Assembly (NCBI GenBank): GCA_910579505.1
Contig: CAJTTZ010000008.1
Span: forward strand, 1-64,000
Length of the DNA stretch: 64,000 nucleotides
Reading direction: 5' to 3'
From: an uncultured Lachnospiraceae bacterium
Lineage (GTDB): Bacteria; Bacillota; Clostridia; Lachnospirales; Lachnospiraceae
The translations under genes were made by a program, and so were the position numbers. Numbering within the stretch: position 1 is the stretch's first letter; each line of letters opens with the position of its first letter. Positions 35,714-44,776 of this stretch are shown here, in pieces. A model generated the notes under the pieces. The model was not told the origin of the DNA, did not search any database, and worked only from the letters and a program-made list of their open reading frames with translations.

Positions 35714-35742
35714 AGTCTAGCACAGTTCTTTCCCTTTGTCAA
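35714..35742 (-). promoter_or_regulatory. promoter of the cobalamin uptake operon
   Basis: Minus-strand -35 TTGACA (35737-35742), 17-base spacer, -10 TAGACT (35714-35719), just upstream of the aptamer. Confidence 0.75.
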
Positions 35743-35768
35743 AATCATAGCGGACACCCTATCTATTT

Positions 35769-35776
35769 GCTATAAT
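35769..35776 (+). promoter_or_regulatory. extended -10 of the fucosidase gene
   Basis: TGCTATAAT-type extended -10 (TATAAT at 35771-35776) about 60 bases before the ATG. No good -35 box, consistent with an activator such as YesN being needed (inference). Confidence 0.5.
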
Positions 35777-35834
35777 GTAATAAGCGCAAAAGAAAACAGG
35801 CGACTGCAAAGCAGAAAATGGCGGGAGGGGAAAC

Positions 35835-37322
35835 ATGTTTACCACAAGTCAGAAGAAAAACTATCTGTCACAGATTGAAACGGAAATTGCGCGCGGGCCT
35901 TACCACGACGACTGGGCGTCACTTACAGCATTGAACCCGCCCCAGTGGTTTTCACCCGCCAAGTTCGGCATCTTTATCCATTGGGGTCTCTACAGCATAC
36001 CCGCTTACGGAAACGAATGGTATTCCCGCAATATGTACATACAGGGTACCCCGGAGTACGAACATCATATCAAAACTTATGGTCCCCATAAAAACTTTGG
36101 CTACAAGGATTTTATCCCTCTTTTTACAGCGGAAAAGTTTGATCCCGATTTCTGGGCGGAAACCTTTGCAAAAGCAGGCGCGAAATACGTGATTCCCGTG
36201 GCAGAACACCACGACGGCTTCCAGATGTACAGAAGCGACCTTTCCTTATATAATGCCGCCAACATGGGACCGCAAATAGATATTCTGGGAGAGTTGAAAA
36301 ACGCCTTTGAAAAACAGGGGCTGTTTTTTGGAGCCTCCACCCACAGGGCAGAGCACCACTGGTTTATGGGCTGCGGCAGAGAGTTTGACAGCGATATCAC
36401 AGGGCCGCTTTCCTGCGGGGATTTCTACTGGCCCGCGGAGCGCACCCAGCCCGACCATCAGGATCTGTTTGCAAAGCCCTATCCCGATTCGGAGTTTCTG
36501 GAAGACTGGCTGCTTCGCACCTGCGAACTCATCGACCGCTACCAGCCGGGTCTCCTCTATTTCGACTGGTGGATCCAGCATGAGGCGTACAAACCCTATC
36601 TTCGCAAGATTGCTGCTTACTACTATAACCGCAGCGCACAATGGGGACAGGAGACCGCCATCTGCTACAAGCATGACGCCATGGCATTCGGCAGCGGCAT
36701 TGTGGATGTGGAACGGGGTAAATTTGCAGATGCCAAGCCCTATCTCTGGCAGACCGATACCGCCGTGGCCCGTAATTCATGGTGTCACACAACATCCCTC
36801 GATTACAAGAGCAGCCGCGAACTGATCTGCTACCTGATCGACGTGGTGAGCAAGAACGGCAACCTCCTGCTAAACGTGGGGCCTAAAGCGGACGGCAGCT
36901 TTGCTGATGAAGATTTGTCCATCTTGCGTGATATGGGTGACTGGCTTTCCGCAAACGGAGAGGCGATCTATCATACAAAGACGTGGCGGTATGCGGCAGA
37001 AGGGCCCACCATAGAGACGGAAGGACAGTTCTCAGATGCCTCCGCCCCCGTATACACCTCACAGGACTTCCGCTTTACAGCAGGCAATGGCTGTATCTAT
37101 GCTGCCTGTATGCGCTGTCCCGAATGCGGTTCTGTCACCATCCGTTCCCTCTCCACCTCAAATGATCCCAACAAACCGCATTTTCACGGGATTATCCGAA
37201 ATGTGGAGCTCCTTGGCTTTGATGAAAAACCGGCTTACACAATCGACGCGGCGGGACTTCATATCACGACGAAGACGGTGTGCAGCGATTTCCCGGTAAT
37301 ATATAAAATATATGTGGAATGA
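35835..37322 (+). CDS. alpha-L-fucosidase, GH29
   Basis: A 495-residue glycoside hydrolase that removes terminal alpha-L-fucose by a retaining mechanism. The N-terminal barrel has FGIFIHWGLYSIPAYGNEWY (45-64), AEHHDGF with His125 and His126, and the catalytic nucleophile Asp244 in LLYFDWW. A C-terminal beta-sandwich domain (about 385-495) follows. No signal peptide, so it acts in the cytoplasm on imported oligosaccharides. AGGGG precedes the ATG. It is 44 nt upstream of the YesN-type regulator and next to an Lpl-type ABC importer: together a fucosylated-glycan (mucin or milk-sugar type) uptake locus. Glycan identity is inference. Confidence 0.93.
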   Translation: MFTTSQKKNYLSQIETEIARGPYHDDWASLTALNPPQWFSPAKFGIFIHWGLYSIPAYGNEWYSRNMYIQGTPEYEHHIKTYGPHKNFGYKDFIPLFTAEKFDPDFWAETFAKAGAKYVIPVAEHHDGFQMYRSDLSLYNAANMGPQIDILGELKNAFEKQGLFFGASTHRAEHHWFMGCGREFDSDITGPLSCGDFYWPAERTQPDHQDLFAKPYPDSEFLEDWLLRTCELIDRYQPGLLYFDWWIQHEAYKPYLRKIAAYYYNRSAQWGQETAICYKHDAMAFGSGIVDVERGKFADAKPYLWQTDTAVARNSWCHTTSLDYKSSRELICYLIDVVSKNGNLLLNVGPKADGSFADEDLSILRDMGDWLSANGEAIYHTKTWRYAAEGPTIETEGQFSDASAPVYTSQDFRFTAGNGCIYAACMRCPECGSVTIRSLSTSNDPNKPHFHGIIRNVELLGFDEKPAYTIDAAGLHITTKTVCSDFPVIYKIYVE

Positions 37323-37366
37323 GCCATCCAGTTGCCTGAAAACCTTCTTCATGGTATCATATCTAT

Positions 37367-38977
37367 ATGGAAAAATTGTTTATTGCTGACGATGAAGCGT
37401 CGATCAGAGACGGGCTAAAATGCATTATAGACTGGGAGGAGCTCGGTTTTTCCCTGTGCGGGGAAGCGTCCAACGGCAAGGACGCTCTCTCCCAGATTCT
37501 TGCGCTCAAACCCGGTCTTGTTTTATTGGATGTAAAAATGCCGGGGATGCACGGCACAGAAGTGATCCGTCTCGCCAGAGAAGCGGGTTTTCAGGGCAAA
37601 TGCATTATCCTAAGCGGTTACTCTGATTTCAAATACGCGCAGGAAGCCATAAAAAGCGGCGTGCGCTTCTATCTCACCAAGCCCATTGACGAGGACGAAC
37701 TGATACAGACTGTCACACAGATCCGGGAAGAACTTGAGGAGGAACAGCAGCATTCCAGCCATTTCACACAATACAAAAACAAAGCGAAAAATGTGGTTCT
37801 GCAGGAGCTTTTTCACAGCGCGCCGGAATCGCCCTTCTCAGAGGCGGACTGCCTGATGTTTGGCCTGACGGCTGACGTTTATCAGGTGGTGATATGCGAA
37901 AATTATCACGCGCCATCCACTGCCGCTCCCTTTCTCTTTGCAGAAATGCTCAAAGTGTCAAACCGTGACAACATGATCTTCGACCATCTGAGCACGGACG
38001 GCAAGGATGTGGTTCTCTTAAAAGGCGTCCACGGATTGAACAAACTGCGGGAGTTTCTGGAACGACTTGAGCAGAGCGACATTCAGGATGGAAGTCCCAT
38101 GGATTCCATGTTTCTTGCATGCGGAAGACCCGTTCATGCCGTGGAAGACATCCATCTGTCCTATGCGGACGCGTCAGCGCTGTTGGCTCGCCGCTTTTTC
38201 TGCCTGCCTGGACAGCACACTGCCGGATATGACGCCCTGCCGCGCACGAATGAAAATCCGGCACAGGAATCCGATACCTCCGCTTCCTTTTCATGGAATG
38301 CGGACACCGTTGCCGTCTATGCAAACCGCCTGACAGACTATATTGGTGCATATAACCGCCGCATGACCGTAGACACCCTGCAGGAAATTGAGCTGGGACT
38401 TATGACAGCGCCCAATACGATTGACGATATCCAGCTGCTTTTGATCGACTTATATCTGCAGATCAAAGAAAACCTGACGCGCAATTACCCTTCCGCCGAA
38501 TTTCCTTTCCGAAACAATTCAGAGGCGATTGAGTATGTCCACAGCCGCGGTTATCTCTATGAAATACTGCGCTTTTTATCAGAGCAATTCGAGGCTGCCA
38601 TGAGCGCTCTTGGCAGCTCCTCCAAAGATACGGTTTTAGCCGACGTGCTCTTTTATATCGACCACAATTTTAATAAAAATATAAAACTGGAGACCATCGC
38701 CCCGCTGTTTGGCTACAACAGCGCATACCTTGGCAAAATTTTCACAAAGAGCGTGGGGGAAAGCTTCAATACCTACGTGGATCACAGGCGTATCGAACAC
38801 TCCAAAAAGCTTCTTTTGGAAAACAGGCTGAAAGTATATGAAATTGCGGAACAGGTTGGTTATAAGAACGTGGATTACTTCCACAAGAAGTTCAGAAAAT
38901 ATATGGAAATGAGTCCTGCCGAGTTCCGAAAAGGACAGGGACTTGACGAGGAGCCGGAAATTTACCCCCCCCCCTAG
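37367..38977 (+). CDS. YesN-type response regulator (REC + AraC)
   Basis: A 536-residue regulator with receiver domain (1-120; IADDEAS acidic pair, phosphorylated Asp in LLDVKMPG, Lys in LTKPIDE), a long middle region, and a C-terminal AraC/XylS DNA-binding domain (about 425-525; YLGKIFTKSVGESFNTYVDHRRIEHSKKLL). It is the usual partner of a YesM-type kinase; the kinase at 42797-44614 is the likely partner, though on the opposite strand. No clear ribosome binding site precedes the ATG, suggesting coupling to the fucosidase gene. The last codons run into ten consecutive C (38965-38974), so the exact C-terminus (EIYPPP) may be affected by a slippage or sequencing error. Confidence 0.92.
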   Translation: MEKLFIADDEASIRDGLKCIIDWEELGFSLCGEASNGKDALSQILALKPGLVLLDVKMPGMHGTEVIRLAREAGFQGKCIILSGYSDFKYAQEAIKSGVRFYLTKPIDEDELIQTVTQIREELEEEQQHSSHFTQYKNKAKNVVLQELFHSAPESPFSEADCLMFGLTADVYQVVICENYHAPSTAAPFLFAEMLKVSNRDNMIFDHLSTDGKDVVLLKGVHGLNKLREFLERLEQSDIQDGSPMDSMFLACGRPVHAVEDIHLSYADASALLARRFFCLPGQHTAGYDALPRTNENPAQESDTSASFSWNADTVAVYANRLTDYIGAYNRRMTVDTLQEIELGLMTAPNTIDDIQLLLIDLYLQIKENLTRNYPSAEFPFRNNSEAIEYVHSRGYLYEILRFLSEQFEAAMSALGSSSKDTVLADVLFYIDHNFNKNIKLETIAPLFGYNSAYLGKIFTKSVGESFNTYVDHRRIEHSKKLLLENRLKVYEIAEQVGYKNVDYFHKKFRKYMEMSPAEFRKGQGLDEEPEIYPPP

Positions 38978-38987
38978 AAAATTCATA

Positions 38988-39014
38988 AGACGGAGTTGCA
39001 TCGCAACTCCGTCT
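38988..39014. terminator. hairpin between convergent yesN and binding-protein genes
   Basis: A perfect 12-bp stem AGACGGAGTTGC (38988-38999) with GCAACTCCGTCT (39003-39014) and a 3-base loop. T-runs on both sides are weak. Sits between two convergent stop codons, so it probably terminates both. Confidence 0.65.
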
Positions 39015-39025
39015 CACACTGTTAT

Positions 39026-40720
39026 TTACTGCACAATCGCCACCTTCTCGGCAATGATATCCGACACCATTTCCTCTGCATCCATCATGCCGGTAGCCTC
39101 CAGCTCCGCGATCATCGCATCGTAGTTTGTGTCAAATTCCTCCTCGGAGCCGGTCACACACTTAATCAGCGCAGACCATGCCACCTCATCCAGCTTATCC
39201 ACGATCTCGGTGAACTCAAGAGGCATAGCATATGCCCAGAGAGGAGAATAATCCGGGATTTCAAACTCATCGGGCTGCGGGAACATATCCACAATAAGAT
39301 CTACGCCCCATGCCTCAACCGCCGCCTTCTCTTCTACATTGTACTCATTGATCACAGCATCCTTACTGATGGTCGTGTAGGTGCTGCCTGTAGGGTCGAG
39401 AATGCCGTCGCCGTAAGAAGGGAACGGATAATTGTGGAAGCCTACGCCCGTCTTCTTCTGGTAATCCGCATCTTCCTGCGAATACTTGATTTCCTCCTCA
39501 GTTCTGTAACGGTGCCCCTCATCATCAATAAAGTAATTCACACCTTCGATGCCCCACTTGTTGAGCACCTGGCCCTCGTCGGAGCAGAGGAAGTCGATAA
39601 ATTTGATAGCCGCCACCGGATCCTTGCAGGTCTTACTGATACCAACGCCGGTACCTGTTGTCAGACCCTGATACATCAGGGACGGGCACTTCGTATCCGC
39701 GTCGATACAGGTGGGAAGCCCCGCATAGGTCAGCTCGTATTTGCCGTCCGCCTTGAGCACCTTCTCGCCGTCCTGATAGTCCCAATCTTTATCGAAAAGG
39801 GTTACCACACGCCCAGAAGCAATCTTCGCGATATAATCCTCGTGGGTCTGGGTCGCAAATTCAGGATCGAGGATTCCTTCATTATACATACGGCACAGCC
39901 ATCTGAAATACTCTCTCTCCTTGTCGGAGCGGAATTTATATACACCCTTGTTTTCAGGGGTAACGATCCACTGTCCGTTGTCCGGCGCACCATCCGCAAT
40001 AAATCCTGCCGGATTACCAAGTGTGATCAGCCAATGCCAGTCGGAGGTAGACAGCGAAATACCAATCTTGTCAAGACCGTCCTCGGTCGTGGGATTCTCC
40101 GCGATATAGTCCTTAATCATGGTCTCCAGCTCTTCCAGAGACTGCGGAATCTTATAATCCTTCGCTTTCAGGGCCGCCCACTGGATCTGCAGATTTCCCG
40201 CATCCTTGAACTTCGTTCCGCCGACCGCATAAGCGGATAACTGGTAGATGGACGGATCATCTGCGGACTGTTTCAGCTTCTCAAACTCCTCGCCATAGAG
40301 TTTTTTAATATTCGGGCCGTACTCCTCGATCAGGTCAGTCATATCCATCATAGCGTCCGCGTCGATCAGGTTGCCTACAGAACCTTTTGCAAAAATGATA
40401 TCGGGATAGTTTTGCTCCGCAATCATCAGCGCCACCGCCTCAGACTCATCGTTTCCGCCCACAGGACGGGTTGTTTTTAACTTCACTCCTGTTTTTTCCG
40501 TAATGGCAAGCGCCACAGGATCTGTCCACGGATCATCCTGATTCGCGTCCGAGTTAAAGAATGTCAGTTCAATCACATCTCCCGAATCGCCGCTTCCTCC
40601 TTCGGTCGCCGCCGTGCCGCCGGCTGACCCGGAACCACTGTCGCTGCCGCCACAGCCGGCAACTGTGCCGACAACCATTGCCAGTGTCAGTAACAATGCA
40701 CAAACCCTCTTGTTTTTCAT
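39026..40720 (-). CDS. oligosaccharide-binding lipoprotein (LplA/YtcQ type)
   Basis: A 564-residue extracellular solute-binding lipoprotein of the family 1 group. Signal peptide and lipobox VAGC (Cys near 23), then a Gly/Ser-rich stretch, then a large binding domain (about 45-560; 'LTFFNSDANQDDPWTDPVALAITEKTGVKL' and 'FIDFLCSDEGQVLNKWGIEGVNYFIDDEGHRY' are typical of this LplA-like subfamily). AAGGGAG lies 8 nt before the ATG. Last gene of the yesM-permease-permease-binding protein set; the fucosidase nearby suggests a fucosylated oligosaccharide as ligand. Confidence 0.92.
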   Translation of the reverse strand: MKNKRVCALLLTLAMVVGTVAGCGGSDSGSGSAGGTAATEGGSGDSGDVIELTFFNSDANQDDPWTDPVALAITEKTGVKLKTTRPVGGNDESEAVALMIAEQNYPDIIFAKGSVGNLIDADAMMDMTDLIEEYGPNIKKLYGEEFEKLKQSADDPSIYQLSAYAVGGTKFKDAGNLQIQWAALKAKDYKIPQSLEELETMIKDYIAENPTTEDGLDKIGISLSTSDWHWLITLGNPAGFIADGAPDNGQWIVTPENKGVYKFRSDKEREYFRWLCRMYNEGILDPEFATQTHEDYIAKIASGRVVTLFDKDWDYQDGEKVLKADGKYELTYAGLPTCIDADTKCPSLMYQGLTTGTGVGISKTCKDPVAAIKFIDFLCSDEGQVLNKWGIEGVNYFIDDEGHRYRTEEEIKYSQEDADYQKKTGVGFHNYPFPSYGDGILDPTGSTYTTISKDAVINEYNVEEKAAVEAWGVDLIVDMFPQPDEFEIPDYSPLWAYAMPLEFTEIVDKLDEVAWSALIKCVTGSEEEFDTNYDAMIAELEATGMMDAEEMVSDIIAEKVAIVQ

Positions 40721-40805
40721 ACTTTCTCTCCCTTCTGTTTCTCACAATGCAATACAACTCTATATTGATATGGCGCATACCGGATCCCGCCATAAAAATA
40801 CCGTA

Positions 40806-41693
40806 TCAGTCCTTCACCGCGCCTACCGTCATACCACCCACAAAATATTTCTGCAGGAACGGATACACGATAATGATCGGCACTGTCGCAACAATGGTAA
40901 CTGCCATTCGTATAGACAAAGGCGACACCGCGTTTTTCATCTGCTCCGCCGCATGGGGATCTATCTTCACCTGCGCCTTCTCCATGATTTCATACAACAC
41001 GTACTGCAGGGTCGGAAGTTCCTTGGCGTACAGGTAAGTATCCATAAAGGAGTTCCACTGTCCCACAGCGTAGAACAGCGCCACCGTCGCCAGCACCGGT
41101 TGGCACAGAGGCAGTACAATCCTTGCCCAGATGATAAAATCGTTCGCACCGTCCACTCGTGCCGCCTCCTGTAAAGCAAGCGGGAGTCCCTCGATAAAAG
41201 AGCGCACCAGAATCATGTTGTAAACCCAGATCAGCCCCGGAATGATATAGACGAGAAAATTATTTCCCAGTTTTAAATCCCTCATTAAGAGCAGATATTC
41301 CGGAATCAGTCCGCCGCTGACATACATGGTGATGACAAACAGCGTGGTAAACAGCTTGTTAAAATAAAAGTCTTTCCTGCTCAGCACATAGGCAAGCATC
41401 GCTGTACAGATCACGCCAGCCCCCGCACCGATCACCGTCCTTAACACAGACAGGAGAAAGGCGCTTCCGAGACTGTTCTCCTTGAACACATAAATGTAAT
41501 TGCTCAGCGTAAACTGTCTTGGAATGATGAAATTGATGTTGCGCATCGTGTCAATGGGATCATTGAACGAGATCGCCAGCACGTTTACAAACGGATACAC
41601 CGTAATGACAATCAATAACAGAAATACCGCCAGCAATATATAATCCAGGATATTATCGCGGCTTTTAATTCGATTTGATTTCGTATTTGCCAT
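40806..41693 (-). CDS. ABC sugar permease (LplC/YtcP type)
   Basis: A 295-residue MalG-like permease with six predicted membrane helices. The EAA loop (LQEAARVDGANDFIIWARIVLPLCQP, about 185-210) that contacts the ATPase is present. GGAGGGAG precedes the ATG. Twelve nt after the other permease and 85 nt before the binding protein gene. The ATPase is not encoded here; Lpl-type importers usually share a housekeeping ATPase such as MsmX. Confidence 0.92.
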   Translation of the reverse strand: MANTKSNRIKSRDNILDYILLAVFLLLIVITVYPFVNVLAISFNDPIDTMRNINFIIPRQFTLSNYIYVFKENSLGSAFLLSVLRTVIGAGAGVICTAMLAYVLSRKDFYFNKLFTTLFVITMYVSGGLIPEYLLLMRDLKLGNNFLVYIIPGLIWVYNMILVRSFIEGLPLALQEAARVDGANDFIIWARIVLPLCQPVLATVALFYAVGQWNSFMDTYLYAKELPTLQYVLYEIMEKAQVKIDPHAAEQMKNAVSPLSIRMAVTIVATVPIIIVYPFLQKYFVGGMTVGAVKD

Positions 41694-41705
41694 GACTTCT
41701 CCCTC

Positions 41706-42647
41706 CTATATCAATCTGCTCTCGCCAAGCCACCCTGCCACTTTATTTGCAAGGAAAAGCAGGATAATGCCGACTAACGACTGGAACATGCCGATAGCGG
41801 TACCGAGACCGTAGTTACTGTTACCAATACCTCTGACATAAGCGAACCACGAAAGCACCATCGCGTGATCCTGCACAATGCCGTTGCTTAGAAGCATCTG
41901 CCGCTCCATACCTACATTTAGCGCACCGCCGATACCCATAATCAAAAGCACAACAATTGTCGGCTTAATACCCGGAAGGGTAATGTGCCAGATCCGTTGA
42001 AGACGGTTTGCGCCGTCCACCTTAGCCGCCTCATACAATCCCTGGTCAATGCCCGCCATGGCGGATAGGTATACGATGGCGTCCCAGCCCACCTCTTTCC
42101 ACGTATTGACCAATACCACCGTCAGCCAGAATAACGGCGAGTTGGTACTCATCAGTCCCAACTTCGTTCCAAACAGCGTGTCTAGCATACCGCCATCGTT
42201 TAAAACCATCTTTGCAATGCTGGCGATAACTACCCATGATACGAAGTGAGGCAGATAGGAAATAGTCTGTGTCACCTTCTTAAATTTGACAAAACGGATT
42301 TCATTTAGCATAAGTGCAAACAGGATCGCCATAGCCGTTCCCACCGCAATACCCAGAATGCTGAGCCCTATGGTGTTAATCAGTGTCTGATTAAACATTC
42401 GGTCACTGAATGCCTTTACAAAATTGTCCACCCCCGCAAAAGGTCTTTCCCAAATATGTTTTGACAGATTCTTTGGCTTTACCTCCTGAAACGCCATCGT
42501 CCATCCCCAAAGGGGAATGTACTTGAAAATGATCAGCCAGATCACAAATGGAAGCGACATCAATAACAGATACCGCTGTTTGTACATAAGCTGCATACTG
42601 AACTTCTGTTTGCTTACTCTCTCTTTTCGCGCTTTTCCCGCACTCAT
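41706..42647 (-). CDS. ABC sugar permease (LplB/YteP type)
   Basis: A 313-residue MalF-like permease with about six membrane helices and an EAA loop (LYEAAKVDGANRLQRIWHITLPGIKP). ATG 42647 is chosen because GGGTGGCGG lies close upstream and the basic start MSAGKARKERVSKQ is typical of LplB; a longer frame to 42731 lacks both. Works with the neighbouring permease and binding protein. Confidence 0.9.
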   Translation of the reverse strand: MSAGKARKERVSKQKFSMQLMYKQRYLLLMSLPFVIWLIIFKYIPLWGWTMAFQEVKPKNLSKHIWERPFAGVDNFVKAFSDRMFNQTLINTIGLSILGIAVGTAMAILFALMLNEIRFVKFKKVTQTISYLPHFVSWVVIASIAKMVLNDGGMLDTLFGTKLGLMSTNSPLFWLTVVLVNTWKEVGWDAIVYLSAMAGIDQGLYEAAKVDGANRLQRIWHITLPGIKPTIVVLLIMGIGGALNVGMERQMLLSNGIVQDHAMVLSWFAYVRGIGNSNYGLGTAIGMFQSLVGIILLFLANKVAGWLGESRLI

Positions 42648-42796
42648 GTTCCGCCACCCTTTCCTCACATTTTTCTGGGAAAAGAAAAATGCACCATCGA
42701 AAATGTGCCTTGCCCATTTCCCTTGATGCATTAATTATAAAAAAAATATAAATTAATAAATACCGAAAAGAATGGAGAAAAAATACTGTCACTTTT

Positions 42797-44614
42797 TTAT
42801 CTTTTTTCATTCTCCATCTTTTTAAGCGGAATCGTCAGCCGGATTCTTGTGCCTGTCCCCAGCTCCGAATACACATGCAGACGGTGTCCCTCCCCGTAAT
42901 GCAGCTTCAGGCGTTGGTTGATATTGTACAGCCCGATACTTTTGCTTCGGCTCATATCCCGGATCTCAATGTCCGTTCTCAGTTTACTCAGCGCTTCTTC
43001 CGACATACCGCAGCCATTATCATCCACATCAATCAAAAGAAGCCCGGTCTCATCCGGCATTTTCCGACAGACAGAGACCACGATCCTTCCGCCTTCCTCT
43101 GTCTCATCCAGCCCGTGAACAATGGCGTTTTCCACCACCGGCTGCAAAAGCAGCGGCAGAATATAATACCGTGTCAGGTCAAGCCCCTCCTCCACCTTCT
43201 TTTCGTAAGTGATCCGATCTCCGAAACGCAGGTGCTGGATCTTCATATATTCGTCCACATGATTGAGTTCCTCCCCAAGCGTCGTGACGGAAGTTCCCAT
43301 ATTCTCCAGCACATACCGCATGGACTTGCCGAGAAGCTTAATCGCTGTCGCCGCCTCCCTGTCTCCAGCCGTAAGCGCCTTCATGCGGATGGTTTCCAGG
43401 GTGTTATAGAGAAAATGAGGATTGATCTGGCTCGCCAGCATCTTAAATTCCATCTCCTGCTGTCGGATCAAAAGTTCCTGTTCCTTGATCTGCGCTTCAT
43501 ACGCACGAGCCTCCTGTTCCTTGATATTGCCGACCATGACCTGCAGATCCCCAAATGCCTCGGAAAGCTCGTCGCTTCCCCGGAAAGCCGGAATCAGCTC
43601 GTAATCCTGATTGCTCACCTTGTGCATCTCCTGTCTGAGAAGCCGCACTCTCCCCGTAAAGTAGTTCGTAAAAATATGTATCAGAATACCGGGAATAATA
43701 AGCGCCACGGCAATCATCGCCCCACAGATATACAGAATGCTCCGTATACGGTCGTATCCGTGTTTATCCAGTGTACAGATATAGATCTTCGAGCCGGACT
43801 GGTAGGCGTGCAGCGTGGACACATCGACAAAGCACTGATGCCCGTCTATCTTGATCCGCCCCGTGTACTGAAAATAGGATTCGTCAAAGGCAATCGCCAC
43901 AGGCTGTACTTTTCCGTTTCTCGCCATATCAGAGCTGTAAAAAACGGCGCCCCGGTCTACTGACATTACACTGCCGTACTCGGTATTGTCCACCCAGACA
44001 CGCAGATAATTAGAGTCAATGTGTATGACAAGCACCGCATGGTAAGGCGAATTGACAAGCTGGATCCGTTTCACAAGGCACAGATCCCAATTACTGTCCC
44101 TGTAACCATCCTCCCATGATATGGCTTTCCAGAAAACACCCGCCTGCTCCATCGCCTGCTGATACCAGACCGTACCCCTTACGCTTTCATCTACGTGCAC
44201 AAACTGCTTATAATCGGACAGGGAAGGATTGTCTGTGTATATCTCAATCTTAGATACCTCAGCATAGGTTGACGCATAGCGGCTTAACACCTCGTTACTG
44301 TCCACGGCCCTCATATATTCCTGTCTGCCTCCAAAATCATCCGCAAGGATGGTCCGCACACCGTCATCGAAGGAGATATCCCGGGATATTTCGTAAACCT
44401 CTCTCGTAATATCAAAAAATATGTTTCTCACCCGGTAATTATCTGCTTTCAATAAATCCGTATAGTAATTTTGCATCATGTGATACGTATACATGAGCAG
44501 GAAGGAACCAATCAGAAGAATTGGCACCACAACCACAGCCGTATAAATTCGATAAAGTTGTTTTTTAATCGGCACCCTGTTAAAACGTGTGACTATTTTT
44601 TGTATTCCTCTCAT
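42797..44614 (-). CDS. YesM-type sensor histidine kinase
   Basis: A 605-residue membrane kinase. TM1 lies near 18-40; an extracellular dCache-like sensor (about 45-290); TM2 near 292-315; HAMP (about 315-365); a His_kinase domain with the phosphoacceptor His in INPHFLYNTLETIR (near 405); and HATPase_c with QPVVENAIVHG and DNGCGM motifs (to about 600). This is the classic LytS/YesM arrangement that pairs with YesN. The regulator lies on the plus strand at 37367. It heads the gene set for the importer. The region 44615-44776 before it shows no clear terminator of the upstream ATPase gene. Confidence 0.92.
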   Translation of the reverse strand: MRGIQKIVTRFNRVPIKKQLYRIYTAVVVVPILLIGSFLLMYTYHMMQNYYTDLLKADNYRVRNIFFDITREVYEISRDISFDDGVRTILADDFGGRQEYMRAVDSNEVLSRYASTYAEVSKIEIYTDNPSLSDYKQFVHVDESVRGTVWYQQAMEQAGVFWKAISWEDGYRDSNWDLCLVKRIQLVNSPYHAVLVIHIDSNYLRVWVDNTEYGSVMSVDRGAVFYSSDMARNGKVQPVAIAFDESYFQYTGRIKIDGHQCFVDVSTLHAYQSGSKIYICTLDKHGYDRIRSILYICGAMIAVALIIPGILIHIFTNYFTGRVRLLRQEMHKVSNQDYELIPAFRGSDELSEAFGDLQVMVGNIKEQEARAYEAQIKEQELLIRQQEMEFKMLASQINPHFLYNTLETIRMKALTAGDREAATAIKLLGKSMRYVLENMGTSVTTLGEELNHVDEYMKIQHLRFGDRITYEKKVEEGLDLTRYYILPLLLQPVVENAIVHGLDETEEGGRIVVSVCRKMPDETGLLLIDVDDNGCGMSEEALSKLRTDIEIRDMSRSKSIGLYNINQRLKLHYGEGHRLHVYSELGTGTRIRLTIPLKKMENEKR

Positions 44615-44776
44615 TCTTTCACCATTACACTTTTATCCCAGTCTGACCACCGCCACACCGTCCACCAGCAAATAGGTATAGAGCATGCTCCTTCTCCCAT
44701 GCCTTTTATCATACCATGTTATCCGCCGGGGCGCCACTACAAGAAAAACCGCCATAATATATTCTACCCGTGCAGA

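Noticed and set aside
38996..40240. Plus-strand open frame (414 codons) opposite the binding-protein gene
   Set aside because: Shadow of a lipoprotein gene with signal peptide and family motifs.
42875..43963. Plus-strand open frame (362 codons) opposite yesM
   Set aside because: Shadow of the kinase gene; no motifs.
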